From: Verrucomicrobiia bacterium
Lineage (GTDB): Bacteria; Verrucomicrobiota; Verrucomicrobiia; Limisphaerales; DTLC01
Length of the DNA stretch: 9,077 nt
Assembly: GCA_025061935.1 (NCBI GenBank)
Contig: JANWZY010000112.1
Coordinates: 1-9,077 of the forward strand
Direction: 5' to 3'
Shown in pieces: positions 1 through 7,450 of the stretch. The position numbers were made by a program, and so were the translations under genes. Numbering within the stretch: the first letter of the stretch is position 1; every line of letters starts with the position of its first letter. A model generated the notes under the pieces. It saw nothing but the letters and a program-made list of their open reading frames with translations. It was not told where the DNA came from and searched no databases.

Positions 1-953
1 GACGTAACGTTGCCAGCTATGATTGGCAGCTTCGGGAACGCGTCGCGCAGCAGCCGGACGGTCTCGCCCACGCCTTTGCTGTGCCCGTGCGCAGTCGAGA
101 CGGCGACCACATCCACGCCGCGCTCGACCAACGCGCCCACGTGGTTGATTATCCGGTCCTTGTCGATCTCGCCGAAAGCGTTCCGGACGGCGGTGACCGC
201 CGCGCCGCAAATGAGCCTATAGTTGGCGTCACGCGCCGGCTTGAACTGCGCCTTGCGCTCCATCTGTATGCGCTCGACGTCGTTCATGGTGAACAAGCCG
301 CGCAGGATGTCGTCATCGTCAACCACAAGGAGTTTGTGTATGCCAGGGTGCTCGGTGAAAAACTTGTCCGCGCGCGCGATCGGGTCGTTGCCCAACTCTT
401 TCTTGTTGATCGTGTGGACTTCGGCCCGGGGGATCATTACCTCCGCAACCTTGCGCGTGGCGTAGCGCGGCTTGACCACGTGCCCGGACAGCAGCCCGAT
501 CAGTTTGCCCGACTGCTCGACCACAGGGAACGTGTTGAAGCTGAACTTACGCTCCTCGATCATCTTGAGCACGTCGGCTATGTACTGGTCAGGGTACACT
601 TTGATCGGGTCGGGAATCATCCCCGGCACGTGGTATTTGACCCGGCTGACCTCGCTCAATTGCTGGCGCTCAGGCATGTTGTAGTGGATCAGCCCGAGCC
701 CACCGTTCAGCGCCATGGCAATGGCCATGCGCGACTCGGTCACAGTGTCCATGTCGGCAGAAATTATCGGAATGTTCAAATGCAACCCTTCGGCCAGCTC
801 GACATCCAGTTGCGTGTCGCGCGGCAAAATTTCCGAGTACAACGTGGCCAGGGTCACGTCGTCGTAGGTCAGTGCCACATGCCTGTGCACCCGAAAAAAC
901 TCGTCCGCAGGCAAATAGAATTCGGCGTCAATGTCTGTCGGGACTGTTGCCAT
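1..953 (-). CDS. guaB: IMP dehydrogenase, N-terminal part (cut by window edge)
   Basis: Catalyses the NAD-dependent oxidation of IMP to XMP, the committed step of GMP synthesis, in the cytoplasm. The minus-strand frame starts with ATG at 953 (MATVPTDIDAEF) and stays open to base 1, giving 317 residues. Visible in order are LTYDDVTL (28-35), SADMDTVTES (65-74), GGLGLIHYNM (84-93), a pair of CBS domains (about 112-232, with FPVVEQSGKLIGLLSGHVV and HKLLVVDDDDILRGLFT), then CGAAV (249-253), AHGHS (288-292) and AGNVT (313-317). The catalytic loop with its cysteine (usually GSICTT) lies about 25 residues further on, outside the window. The usual VxxxD(T/S)AHG motif reads VSTAHG here, with Ser286 where Asp is expected. 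There is no clear Shine-Dalgarno before the ATG. The gene is divergent from the acyl-CoA dehydrogenase. Family assignment is very secure. Confidence 0.96.
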   Translation of the reverse strand, partial: MATVPTDIDAEFYLPADEFFRVHRHVALTYDDVTLATLYSEILPRDTQLDVELAEGLHLNIPIISADMDTVTESRMAIAMALNGGLGLIHYNMPERQQLSEVSRVKYHVPGMIPDPIKVYPDQYIADVLKMIEERKFSFNTFPVVEQSGKLIGLLSGHVVKPRYATRKVAEVMIPRAEVHTINKKELGNDPIARADKFFTEHPGIHKLLVVDDDDILRGLFTMNDVERIQMERKAQFKPARDANYRLICGAAVTAVRNAFGEIDKDRIINHVGALVERGVDVVAVSTAHGHSKGVGETVRLLRDAFPKLPIIAGNVT

Positions 954-1032
954 ACGGAAGCATTTGACCCAGCCTCACGCTTTGCAAGTGAATTTTTCCG
1001 GGCCGCACCAGCCCAAAATGCGCACCATTCGC

Positions 1033-1061
1033 TTGCGCAACCGCGCACGAAAACTTTATAG
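1033..1061 (+). promoter_or_regulatory. candidate sigma70-type promoter upstream of acyl-CoA dehydrogenase
   Basis: TTGCGC (1033-1038) and TTATAG (1056-1061) are separated by 17 bases, about 100 bases before the ATG at 1161. The match to consensus is modest and this lineage's promoters are not known to me. The -35 box lies in a TTGCGCAA palindrome, which could also be an operator. It is the best candidate in the 207-base divergent gap between guaB and the dehydrogenase. No equally good minus-strand promoter for guaB was seen. Confidence 0.25.
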
Positions 1062-1160
1062 CTGTGCTGCGCACGGACACGGTCGAAGCCGCACGAGACA
1101 CGATCAGAGCGCTGGCCGCGCCCGCGCGCGCCAAAAAACCGAAAACAAGTTCGAAGCTGT

Positions 1161-2924
1161 ATGAACACTGGATCGGACCCGGGCAACACGCCGGCACTAG
1201 CTACACTGCCGGGAGACGAAGTCCGCCAAATCATGTGGCGGTTCGCCGACCGCGTGGACCTCCAAATGCTGGTCCAGTCCGCGCGCGCAGTGGCGCGCGG
1301 CCCGGTCGCGCGCGCAGTAGCCACAGGCACGCGCAACACGCACGACTGGACGCCGGCCAAAGCCGAGCTGCTCAAGGCCTTCGACGAATCTGGCATCACC
1401 GCTGCATACATGGACCCGGCTGAAGGGGGGTACATCGAAGGGCCGAAAAACCTTGCGCTGGCCCTGATCGCATTCGAGCTCGCCTGGGTCGACGCAGGCG
1501 CAGCAACTGCGAGCCTGGCCGGGAACCTCGGCCTAGCGCCCATCGCCGAATGCGGCACACCCGAGCAGCGCGCCCAATACATGAGCCGCGCTGTGCCGCC
1601 GAAGCCGGGCGAAACCCGCGCGCCATGCCGGTTCGCATTCGCGCTGACCGAGCCGTTGCCGTTTGTAGGAGTCGAAACCAGCATCTTATCCGGCAAGGTC
1701 AGAATCGCTGAATGGCCCGAAGGCGGCGAGCCGATCCTGCAGGTCGAAAAGCGCGGCAGGTTCATCACAAACATGGCCTATGCGAATGTGGTCACCGCCG
1801 CAGTTGACTCCGACGACCCGCGCATCAAAGGCAGTTGCATGATCATACTTGAAGAGACCGACCCGGGCGTGTTCGACCGCGGCACCCCGACCAAAAAATT
1901 TGTGCACCAACTCTCCTCGACATCAGACCCAGTCTTCAACCTACGCGTGCCAGCCAGCCGGATCATCGGCGGCTACACAATCAAAGACGGGGTCATCGTC
2001 CCGAACCGCAACCACAGCGAAGTCATCGAAGCGGTGTTCCGCCGCACACGCGTGACCGTAGGCCTGATGACTGCGGCCAAACTGCTGTCGGCCATCGAGC
2101 CTGTCATCCAGTACGCGCGGGCACGGTTCCGCGGCGGCGAAGGCGCGCCAGGCACGCCAAGATACGACCTCGGCCTGCTCCAAAAAGAGGACGTGCCGCA
2201 CAGACTCATTGATGTGTGGGCCACGGGCGAAGCGGCCGCATCGCTCGGGTTCGCCGCCGCGCGACTGTTCGACCAGCTCGACCCGCTCGAGAAAGAAAAA
2301 GACCGCATCTTCGCCCAAAAAGGCCTGACCGGTCGCGCCGCGTTCAAAGAATTGGCCGCCAAACAGCAAGAGGCGCTGGCGACACTCAAGCAGCGCGCAG
2401 CAAGCGCCACGCAGGGGGATCAACCCCCACCGGACACGCTGGTCCAATTCGTACTGCTGGACTCGCTGGCAAACGTCCTCTGCCCAGCCTGCAAGCTGTG
2501 GAACACCGGCCACGGCGCAAACATGATGCGCGAGGCCGTAAGCCTGATGGGCGGCTACGGCATCACCGAAGACTGCCCAGGCTTCCTCGGATTCAAATGG
2601 ATCGACGCACAACTCGAAGCCACATACGAAGGGCCGGAAGCAGTCCAACGGCTCCAACTCTCGATCACAATGACAAACGAGCTGTTCCTGGCACAGTTCG
2701 AACAATGGATCGCGGAGCTGGAGCAAATAGCCCGCGCGCGACCCGGCATCGGCGCCCTCAGCCTGGCAAACGCAATGCGGCTCTGGCTCTGGACGCTTAA
2801 TTTCACGCAGCGCGCGACCGAGCCGGTGCCAGGCTATACCACAAATCGCGCCAGGCAGTCACTTTCCCACTGGCTGATGCACTGTGCTGGCTGCTCGCCG
2901 CGCGGCAGTTCATCCTGGACGTGA
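1161..2924 (+). CDS. acyl-CoA dehydrogenase, main fragment (frameshifted near its 3' end)
   Basis: FAD-dependent oxidation of acyl-CoA to trans-2-enoyl-CoA, the first step of beta-oxidation, electrons passing to an electron-transfer flavoprotein. The N-terminal helical domain holds GPKNLALALIAFELAWVDAG. The FAD/substrate motif FALTEPLPFVG is at residues 159-169. LMGGYGITEDCPGFLGFKW starts at 462 and YEG is at 489-491, with Glu490 aligning with the catalytic base of MCAD-type enzymes. A charged, Lys/Glu/Ala-rich segment at about 370-428 looks like an insert in the C-terminal helical domain. The true frame is lost after about residue 547-560: the last residues (PGYTTNRARQSLSHWLMH) are out-of-frame, and the family sequence continues one frame over to 3274. 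Repaired, the protein would be about 703 residues, longer than the roughly 600 of common fused-C-terminus dehydrogenases. ATG 1161 has no evident Shine-Dalgarno. An in-frame ATG at 1233 is less likely because residues before it look conserved (EVRQIMWRFADR). The exact acyl chain preference cannot be read. Confidence 0.9.
   Translation: MNTGSDPGNTPALATLPGDEVRQIMWRFADRVDLQMLVQSARAVARGPVARAVATGTRNTHDWTPAKAELLKAFDESGITAAYMDPAEGGYIEGPKNLALALIAFELAWVDAGAATASLAGNLGLAPIAECGTPEQRAQYMSRAVPPKPGETRAPCRFAFALTEPLPFVGVETSILSGKVRIAEWPEGGEPILQVEKRGRFITNMAYANVVTAAVDSDDPRIKGSCMIILEETDPGVFDRGTPTKKFVHQLSSTSDPVFNLRVPASRIIGGYTIKDGVIVPNRNHSEVIEAVFRRTRVTVGLMTAAKLLSAIEPVIQYARARFRGGEGAPGTPRYDLGLLQKEDVPHRLIDVWATGEAAASLGFAAARLFDQLDPLEKEKDRIFAQKGLTGRAAFKELAAKQQEALATLKQRAASATQGDQPPPDTLVQFVLLDSLANVLCPACKLWNTGHGANMMREAVSLMGGYGITEDCPGFLGFKWIDAQLEATYEGPEAVQRLQLSITMTNELFLAQFEQWIAELEQIARARPGIGALSLANAMRLWLWTLNFTQRATEPVPGYTTNRARQSLSHWLMHCAGCSPRGSSSWT
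2801..2845 (+). other. frameshift zone inside the acyl-CoA dehydrogenase gene
   Basis: Up to about 2800 the protein reads in the frame of ATG 1161 (LWLWTLNFTQ). From about 2828 the recognisable family sequence is in the frame of bases congruent to 2 modulo 3: AGARLYHKSRQAVTFPLADA, then LCWLLAARQFILDV. That frame has a TAA at 2798-2800, so the shift must lie after 2800. It must come before 2924, where the first frame stops. The shift fits loss of one base or gain of two. No slippery heptamer of the X XXY YYZ type is visible, so programmed -1 frameshifting is unlikely. Mutation or a sequencing or assembly error is more likely. Confidence 0.85.
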
Positions 2925-3274
2925 TCGAGCTGGCCGAGAAAGGCACGACCCAACCGGCACTGGCCGATGCGCTGCCAGGTATCGTCGCATTCTATACAGA
3001 CCTATGCTGCGTGCAGGCTGCGCGCGCCGCAGGCGAAGTCGGCAAAATCTGCGCAGAGCTTGTCTATGGCTACCTCCAGGCGCCAGGTCAGCCTCCGGGC
3101 GCAGCGCACAGCGCAGCGCAATCAACTGGGGCACTTCCAGCCGAGCTGGGTGAGTTCGTGCGCATCCGGCAACAGCTCGACGAATCCTTAGCAGGCTGCA
3201 GGCTCGCCAAAGACCGCGCTGCTAAAACGCTCACCAAGGTCATGGTCCGCGAAACACTCGACTACCCAGCTTGA
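2921..3274 (+). CDS. acyl-CoA dehydrogenase, C-terminal fragment (downstream of frameshift)
   Basis: These 117 residues are the C-terminal helical region of the dehydrogenase that starts at 1161, displaced into another frame. Family-like stretches include PGIVAFYTDLCCVQAARAAG, EVGKICAELVYGY and, near the end, GCRLAKDRAAKTLTKVMV followed by RETLDYPA. Homology continues upstream of the GTG at 2921 to about 2828 (LYHKSRQAVTFPLADALCW), so this is a broken gene rather than an independent one. The GTG overlaps the TGA that ends the first fragment (GTGA, 2921-2924), an arrangement that could permit coupled re-initiation, although no Shine-Dalgarno was evident. The frame has no stops over more than 140 codons, so the break is recent or artificial. 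On its own the piece has no catalytic Glu or FAD motif. Confidence 0.82.
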   Translation: MIELAEKGTTQPALADALPGIVAFYTDLCCVQAARAAGEVGKICAELVYGYLQAPGQPPGAAHSAAQSTGALPAELGEFVRIRQQLDESLAGCRLAKDRAAKTLTKVMVRETLDYPA

Positions 3275-3393
3275 CTTCCCGGGGACAACCATGGCCGATC
3301 TAGCGCGCGTCCGAGCGCACCCAAGCTCGCACGCTGCGCTGCGCCCACCCCAAGCTCACACTCCTGCCAGCCCGGGCAGGCGCGCCGGCAACG

Positions 3394-4449
3394 TCAGTGC
3401 TCGGCAAGCGTGACAATCACGAGCCCAGTCAAATAAAGTCCGTAGGTGGCAAGCAACACCGCACCCTCCCTGCGCGTAACCCTCCGATCGGTCAGCAGCA
3501 TCCACAACATCAGACCGAAAACGGCGAGCAACACCGGGAAGTTAAACAGTTCCGTAACCCGGCTCAGCCGGACCTGGGTCAGCGCAGCCGCTGTCCCAAC
3601 AATGAGCGTCAGGTTCGCTATGTTCGCCCCCAATACGTTGCCAACGGCAACGTCGGACACGCCCTTGCGCGACGACGTCACAGCAGTAACAAGCTCGGGC
3701 AAGGACGTGCCCACCGCAACCACCGTCAGACCTATGATCATGCGGGGCACGCCTAGCGCCACAGCAATCTCCACAGCGGCCTCGACCAGTAGGTGGCTAC
3801 CTACCACAACCAGCGCCGCACCGAGCACGAACTCGACCGCGCGCCCGGCGAACCCGCGGAACGCCGGCCCGCGCGCCACCGCGCTGGTAGCCAACTCCGC
3901 AGCCTCGGCTTCCTCCTCGGGCCGGAAAAACCGCGCGTGCCGGATAAAGTCGTAGCCGAAGTAACCAGCCCCACACGCAATTAAAACAATCCCTTGCCAC
4001 TGCGCCAGCTCCATGTCCAAAACCATCAGAAACAAAAGCACAGCGAAACCAAACATGGCGAGGAGCGGTACGCGCAGCGCCGGCGGGTGAACATCCACAT
4101 GCTTCAACGCCGCCGTAAGACCGAAAATCAGGCCGATGTTGCAAATACACGAGCCGACCGCGTTCCCCACCGCCAGGTCCGACACGCCCTTGAACCCGGC
4201 CATGGCAGACACAACCAGCTCGGGCGCTGTGGTCGCAAGGCTCACCAGCGTCGCACCAATCACAACGCGCGGCACGCGCGCGGCATCTGCAAGCCATACC
4301 GCCGCAGACACAAACAGGTCGCCGCCCTTGACCACAAGCGCAAGCCCGACAATCAACAATACCGCATCGAGTAGCACGGCCCATTTGGTGGCATAAACCG
4401 CGTCCGAGGGAAAGCAAAACAGTTTCGCAGCCGGAATGACGCGCCGCAC
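3394..4449 (-). CDS. sodium/calcium antiporter, CaCA family (YrbG-like)
   Basis: Inner-membrane exchanger expected to move Ca2+ against Na+ or H+. At 351 residues it has the usual bacterial length, and it shows two inverted alpha-repeats. Repeat 1 is at about 65-110 (GATLVSLATTAPELVVSAMA, then SDLAVGNAVGSCICNIGLIFG with the typical Asn of GSN replaced by Cys). Repeat 2 is at about 240-285 (GLTVVAVGTSLPELVTAV, then SDVAVGNVLGANIANL). The ion-binding glutamates would be Glu77 and Glu252. A hydrophilic, Glu-rich loop (about 170-200) joins the two halves, and roughly ten hydrophobic segments are visible. The chosen start is GTG 4449, preceded by GAGG at a spacing of four bases. An internal GTG at residue 24 is possible, because family members often begin right before the first membrane helix, but it lacks a Shine-Dalgarno. 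It lies 53 bases downstream of the DUF481 gene on the same strand, probably one transcript. The specific cation is inferred from the family only. Confidence 0.93.
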   Translation of the reverse strand: MRRVIPAAKLFCFPSDAVYATKWAVLLDAVLLIVGLALVVKGGDLFVSAAVWLADAARVPRVVIGATLVSLATTAPELVVSAMAGFKGVSDLAVGNAVGSCICNIGLIFGLTAALKHVDVHPPALRVPLLAMFGFAVLLFLMVLDMELAQWQGIVLIACGAGYFGYDFIRHARFFRPEEEAEAAELATSAVARGPAFRGFAGRAVEFVLGAALVVVGSHLLVEAAVEIAVALGVPRMIIGLTVVAVGTSLPELVTAVTSSRKGVSDVAVGNVLGANIANLTLIVGTAAALTQVRLSRVTELFNFPVLLAVFGLMLWMLLTDRRVTRREGAVLLATYGLYLTGLVIVTLAEH

Positions 4450-4502
4450 CGCGCCTCAAGGCAGGACAACCATCCTTTTTGCGCCGGGGATCAACCCATG
4501 AT

Positions 4503-5255
4503 TCAAAACTTCACCACCAGCGCGCTCACCAGGCGCAAATCGTTCGGTTTACGGCCCAGTGCAGGCTCGCTGTCGTAAATGTCCTGCACGTACACGCGCA
4601 TGCTCAGTAACTTGCTCAGTGCAGAGTCAACGCCCGCCTCGGCAGTCAAAACATAATCAGACCAGTCGTCAACCGCGGGAAGCCACTCGACCGAGTGCCA
4701 GACACGTGCGCGGTCGTTGAACTTGTGCTCGAACCGCTCGGCAAATCGTACAGCAACGTAATCGTTTGCCGCACTCGAGACGCGTTCCCACACGAACGTG
4801 GCGCCAGCCTCCACTGACAAGGACGTCCTGCTCCGCTTCAAAAGGTACCGGCCCAAGCCGGGGCCGACCGCGAACCTGTAATCCACGCCTGTAATGTCGT
4901 TGTGCAAGCCATCCCCGCGCGCGTAAAGAAACCAATACTCACCCCACAACCGGTTGGCCTGGCCGTAGCCGCGCAGCAGCTCGGTACTCTTGACGTCTTC
5001 GGTCTCGCCATAGCTCGCGTTCAGCCCGAACGACCACTCTGTCGGCGGTTTCTTACGCTGCGTCCGCGCGTCCCCGGTCAGCAGCCAGGTTTCGCGGTTG
5101 CCACTGGTGAGCGTAAGCCCGAGCGCAACTTCGCTCTCCCACTTGCCCTTCTTGGGTTCGGCGTTCGTCGCAACAGGTTGTTGAGCGCAAACCCACACCG
5201 CGCCGAAACAACCCAGCAATGCAAACAAACAAATCCTCAACTTTCTCCAGCTCAT
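4503..5255 (-). CDS. DUF481 family outer-membrane beta-barrel protein
   Basis: A 250-residue exported protein of the DUF481 (YdiY-like, sometimes called salt-induced outer membrane protein) family. It begins MSWRKLRICLFALLGCFGAV, a signal peptide with a basic N-region and hydrophobic core, and likely cleavage after VCA (residue 24). The mature part is a run of amphipathic beta strands typical of the family: WESEVALGLTLTSGNRET near the start, then GEYWFLYARGDG, DYRFAVGPGLGRYLL and VEAGATFVWERV. It ends in LRLVSALVVKF, whose terminal Phe suits recognition by the BAM machinery. The ATG at 5255 was chosen because AGGAGGAA sits five bases upstream, the best Shine-Dalgarno in the window; an upstream in-frame start at 5306 would bury the signal peptide behind 17 residues. 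The antiporter gene follows 53 bases later. Function of the family is poorly defined; no substrate can be read here. Confidence 0.9.
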   Translation of the reverse strand: MSWRKLRICLFALLGCFGAVWVCAQQPVATNAEPKKGKWESEVALGLTLTSGNRETWLLTGDARTQRKKPPTEWSFGLNASYGETEDVKSTELLRGYGQANRLWGEYWFLYARGDGLHNDITGVDYRFAVGPGLGRYLLKRSRTSLSVEAGATFVWERVSSAANDYVAVRFAERFEHKFNDRARVWHSVEWLPAVDDWSDYVLTAEAGVDSALSKLLSMRVYVQDIYDSEPALGRKPNDLRLVSALVVKF

Positions 5256-5275
5256 CGCAATTCCTCCTGACCCGC
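5256..5275 (-). promoter_or_regulatory. strong Shine-Dalgarno and leader of the DUF481 gene
   Basis: On the minus strand the bases just before ATG 5255 read GGTCAGGAGGAATTGCG, with AGGAGGAA five bases from the start. This fixes the start codon. A short inverted repeat, GCGCA-TG-TGCGC (5276-5287), lies just upstream in the leader, but its two-base loop makes a stable hairpin doubtful. I could not place a convincing promoter in the 222-base gap up to the OPT gene stop. Confidence 0.7.
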
Positions 5276-5477
5276 GCGCATGTGCGCCGCGCGACCCGGC
5301 CACCACGCCGGAACAAACTCAGCCTAACGCCTAATCAATGCACGCTTTGCAGCCAATGCATTCCGCCCCGAGTCCCAAGCCGGTCCACGCACACTAACCC
5401 AACCCTCACTCAGGCAGCAGACTACTCAAACCAACCCCCGCGCCGCGCACAACCGAATGTAGCCAACTACCCGAACC

Positions 5478-7328
5478 TTACAACACCGTTGTGAGCAGGC
5501 CATAAATCCCCACGCTAAGCGCGGCAAGTGAATCGCCGGCAATCAGCCCACCACCCACAAGCGACATGGTGCTCATGTCGGGCGGTAGCTCGGTCCGGAC
5601 CGCACGCGCGTTGGCGCCCCGCCACCGGGCCGCCCAAACATCGTATACACTCCCAACTATCCCGCCAGCCGACCACCAAACCGTAACTGGCAAATCCACG
5701 AACCCGCCGAAACTGGCCGCATACGGACTCGGCAGCACAATTGTGTCCAGCACAAAATCAGCACGCCTGCCCGTCACCGTGCCCTCGGCCCATACCCTGT
5801 ATCTGCCGTTGCGCTTGATCAGTTTCCGGCACAACTCCACCACCAGCCCCAAAGCAATCCCGAGCTTCAGCGCGGTCATCACATGCGGCTGGCGCTCCGT
5901 CAATCCGCGCAACGCGCCCACTATCTTGTACGTCATGGCCGACTGCCACTTCTCCGCACCAGGCGCGTTCGGATTCGAAAACAAATCCACTGCCAAAACG
6001 CTGTACGCGTTCATGAACAGCCTGGCAAGCAAAACGCATAGCACGGCACCCATCACGATTCCGAGAGCTTGGTACCGGAACTGGTTCACACGGTTGGTGC
6101 CAAGCCGCCACCCAGTCGAACGGTCCTGCTGCATGTCGCCGCCCACACAACATGCAATAAGCAGTACAGCCGCACTGAACAGGCCGACGCTCGGGTCATT
6201 CAACCCCAGAGCCGCAAGAATGAACACCGTCAACACAAACGCGCTCGAGATCGGGTTGCTATCCGAAATGCCGAGCGAAATCCCATTGACAAGCACGAAC
6301 ACAAACACAAGCGCAACAGCAACGATCTGAAAAAACACCGGCTGCCCCAGCGCAACGTGCCCAACCACAACCACAGCCGCCGCCCAAAAAACCACCCACG
6401 CGAGCAACTGCGCCATGTTCACACGCTTCCAATCTTCGGCGGGCGGAGCCGCCACACGCGCACGGTACCGCCGCAACGCTTCAAGCCCGATCAGGCCTAT
6501 ATCCACAATCGCCGCACCCAAAATCGTCCCGAGCGCTATTATGAACCCGATCTTCCGAAACGGCTCGCCCGGCCCAAGCCAGCCGATTTGCACAAGATAC
6601 GGCTTGATCAACTGCCCGAGCACAGCCACGACCAACCCGGGCACAGCTATCCGCGCACCAACGATCATCCCGGCGCCGAACGTAGCCGCAGAAAGATGCG
6701 TCGCCTGCACCACCGCAGCCTTGAGCGCGGCCAAACCGCACACGTACCCGGCCAACATCCCACCGCCAAGCTTCGTAACCGACCGCCGCAGCAACTCCCT
6801 ATCCGTCAGCGCACGCAAAATATTCGCAACGGCGAACCCCGACGGATACGCAAGCTGCATCCGGTCAACCAACAGCGGCGTGTAAAGCATCCCCACCCCG
6901 ACGCCCAACATGCCAATGCTCATGAAGTACAAAACGAGCTTCCACGCCGGCGGCTCAGGCAGCCCGAGCCACGCCATGGATTGGATAAGCACAGCCATGC
7001 CAGACATGCCCGCAACAGACGCGGCCATCGTCTGAATGTAATTCGCGCCGTGCTTGCCCTCCGGACCGTAATGCAACGTGATCGTGCTACCCAAAATCCC
7101 TGCCAGCACCTGGCCGCCAATAAAAAACCCGATCGAAAAGTTCATGAACGCGGCCGAAACACCACCCAGCGGGCCCAACACGAACATCGCCACGCCAGCA
7201 AGCATCAAATGATACGCCGGCGTGCCGACCGCCGGCAAAAACCGCTTCGGCCCCGGCACCAGCCCAGACTCAGGTACGTCCGCACCCGCGCGTCCGTATC
7301 TCCCATTGTCAGAACCACCGCGCTCCAT
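5478..7328 (-). CDS. OPT family oligopeptide/metal-chelate transporter
   Basis: Integral inner-membrane protein of 616 residues with about fourteen hydrophobic segments, of the size expected for bacterial members of the OPT superfamily (oligopeptide and yellow-stripe-like metal-chelate carriers). Family hallmarks are the glycine-rich first helices (GPLGGVSAAFMNFSIGFFIG, 52-71), the SDSNPIS turn (355-361, corresponding to S.TNPMS-type motifs), the GGDMQQDRSTGWRLGTNRVN block (396-415, corresponding to the AGD..QDLKTG..LGATP signature), and the C-terminal MSLVGGGLIAGDSLAALSVG (588-607). A periplasmic or cytoplasmic stretch of about 90 residues (445-535) separates the last helices. ATG 7328 follows AAGAAG nine bases upstream, an acceptable Shine-Dalgarno. 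The gene appears monocistronic: 222 bases to the next gene and 626 bases to the previous one. Substrate (peptide, siderophore or metal-nicotianamine-like chelate) is not readable from sequence. Confidence 0.92.
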   Translation of the reverse strand: MERGGSDNGRYGRAGADVPESGLVPGPKRFLPAVGTPAYHLMLAGVAMFVLGPLGGVSAAFMNFSIGFFIGGQVLAGILGSTITLHYGPEGKHGANYIQTMAASVAGMSGMAVLIQSMAWLGLPEPPAWKLVLYFMSIGMLGVGVGMLYTPLLVDRMQLAYPSGFAVANILRALTDRELLRRSVTKLGGGMLAGYVCGLAALKAAVVQATHLSAATFGAGMIVGARIAVPGLVVAVLGQLIKPYLVQIGWLGPGEPFRKIGFIIALGTILGAAIVDIGLIGLEALRRYRARVAAPPAEDWKRVNMAQLLAWVVFWAAAVVVVGHVALGQPVFFQIVAVALVFVFVLVNGISLGISDSNPISSAFVLTVFILAALGLNDPSVGLFSAAVLLIACCVGGDMQQDRSTGWRLGTNRVNQFRYQALGIVMGAVLCVLLARLFMNAYSVLAVDLFSNPNAPGAEKWQSAMTYKIVGALRGLTERQPHVMTALKLGIALGLVVELCRKLIKRNGRYRVWAEGTVTGRRADFVLDTIVLPSPYAASFGGFVDLPVTVWWSAGGIVGSVYDVWAARWRGANARAVRTELPPDMSTMSLVGGGLIAGDSLAALSVGIYGLLTTVL

Positions 7329-7356
7329 CTGCTACACTTCTTGCGCGCAAAGCTTT

Positions 7357-7379
7357 ATTAAACTCGGCACCGAAGCCAA
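7357..7379 (-). promoter_or_regulatory. weak promoter candidate for the OPT gene
   Basis: On the minus strand TTTAAT (7362-7357), matching TATAAT at five of six bases, lies about 29 bases before ATG 7328. A poor -35-like TTTTTG occurs about 17 bases upstream of it. The AT-rich patch stands out from its surroundings, and that is the main reason for listing it. Confidence 0.22.
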
Positions 7380-7450
7380 CAAAAACCGCACACGCTCGTA
7401 ACCGACCAACTCAGCAACTTCAGCCCAAATACCACTACAAGACACACGCC

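Noticed and set aside
81..1061. Plus-strand ORF of 326 codons opposite guaB
   Set aside because: The minus strand encodes unmistakable IMP dehydrogenase motifs over almost the same span. The plus-strand product matches nothing I recognise.
1279..1318. Repeated GCGCGCGCAGT in the dehydrogenase, considered as a repeat element
   Set aside because: It is explained by in-frame codons for an Ala/Arg/Val-rich helix (SARAVARGPVARAVATG).
869..1774. Minus-strand ORF of 301 codons opposite the 5' part of the dehydrogenase
   Set aside because: It overlaps the starts of both guaB and the dehydrogenase and is low-complexity in R, S and A. It is a high-GC artefact.
1941..2726. Minus-strand ORF of 261 codons inside the dehydrogenase
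   Set aside because: It is antisense to conserved dehydrogenase motifs including the catalytic Glu region, and no family was recognised.
2801..2845. Programmed -1 ribosomal frameshift in the dehydrogenase
   Set aside because: No slippery heptamer or obvious downstream pseudoknot was seen, and this enzyme family is not known for recoding.
3363..3380. Hairpin CCTGCC / GGCAGG in the convergent gap, considered as a bidirectional terminator
   Set aside because: The stem is six pairs with a six-base loop, but neither strand has a T-tract after it, and an alternative GCCCGGGC palindrome competes.
6069..7361. Long plus-strand ORF of 430 codons opposite the OPT gene
   Set aside because: Its product is rich in R, H, P, N and Q with no fold-like pattern, and it mirrors the strongly biased minus-strand codons of a clear transporter. 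It is an antisense shadow.
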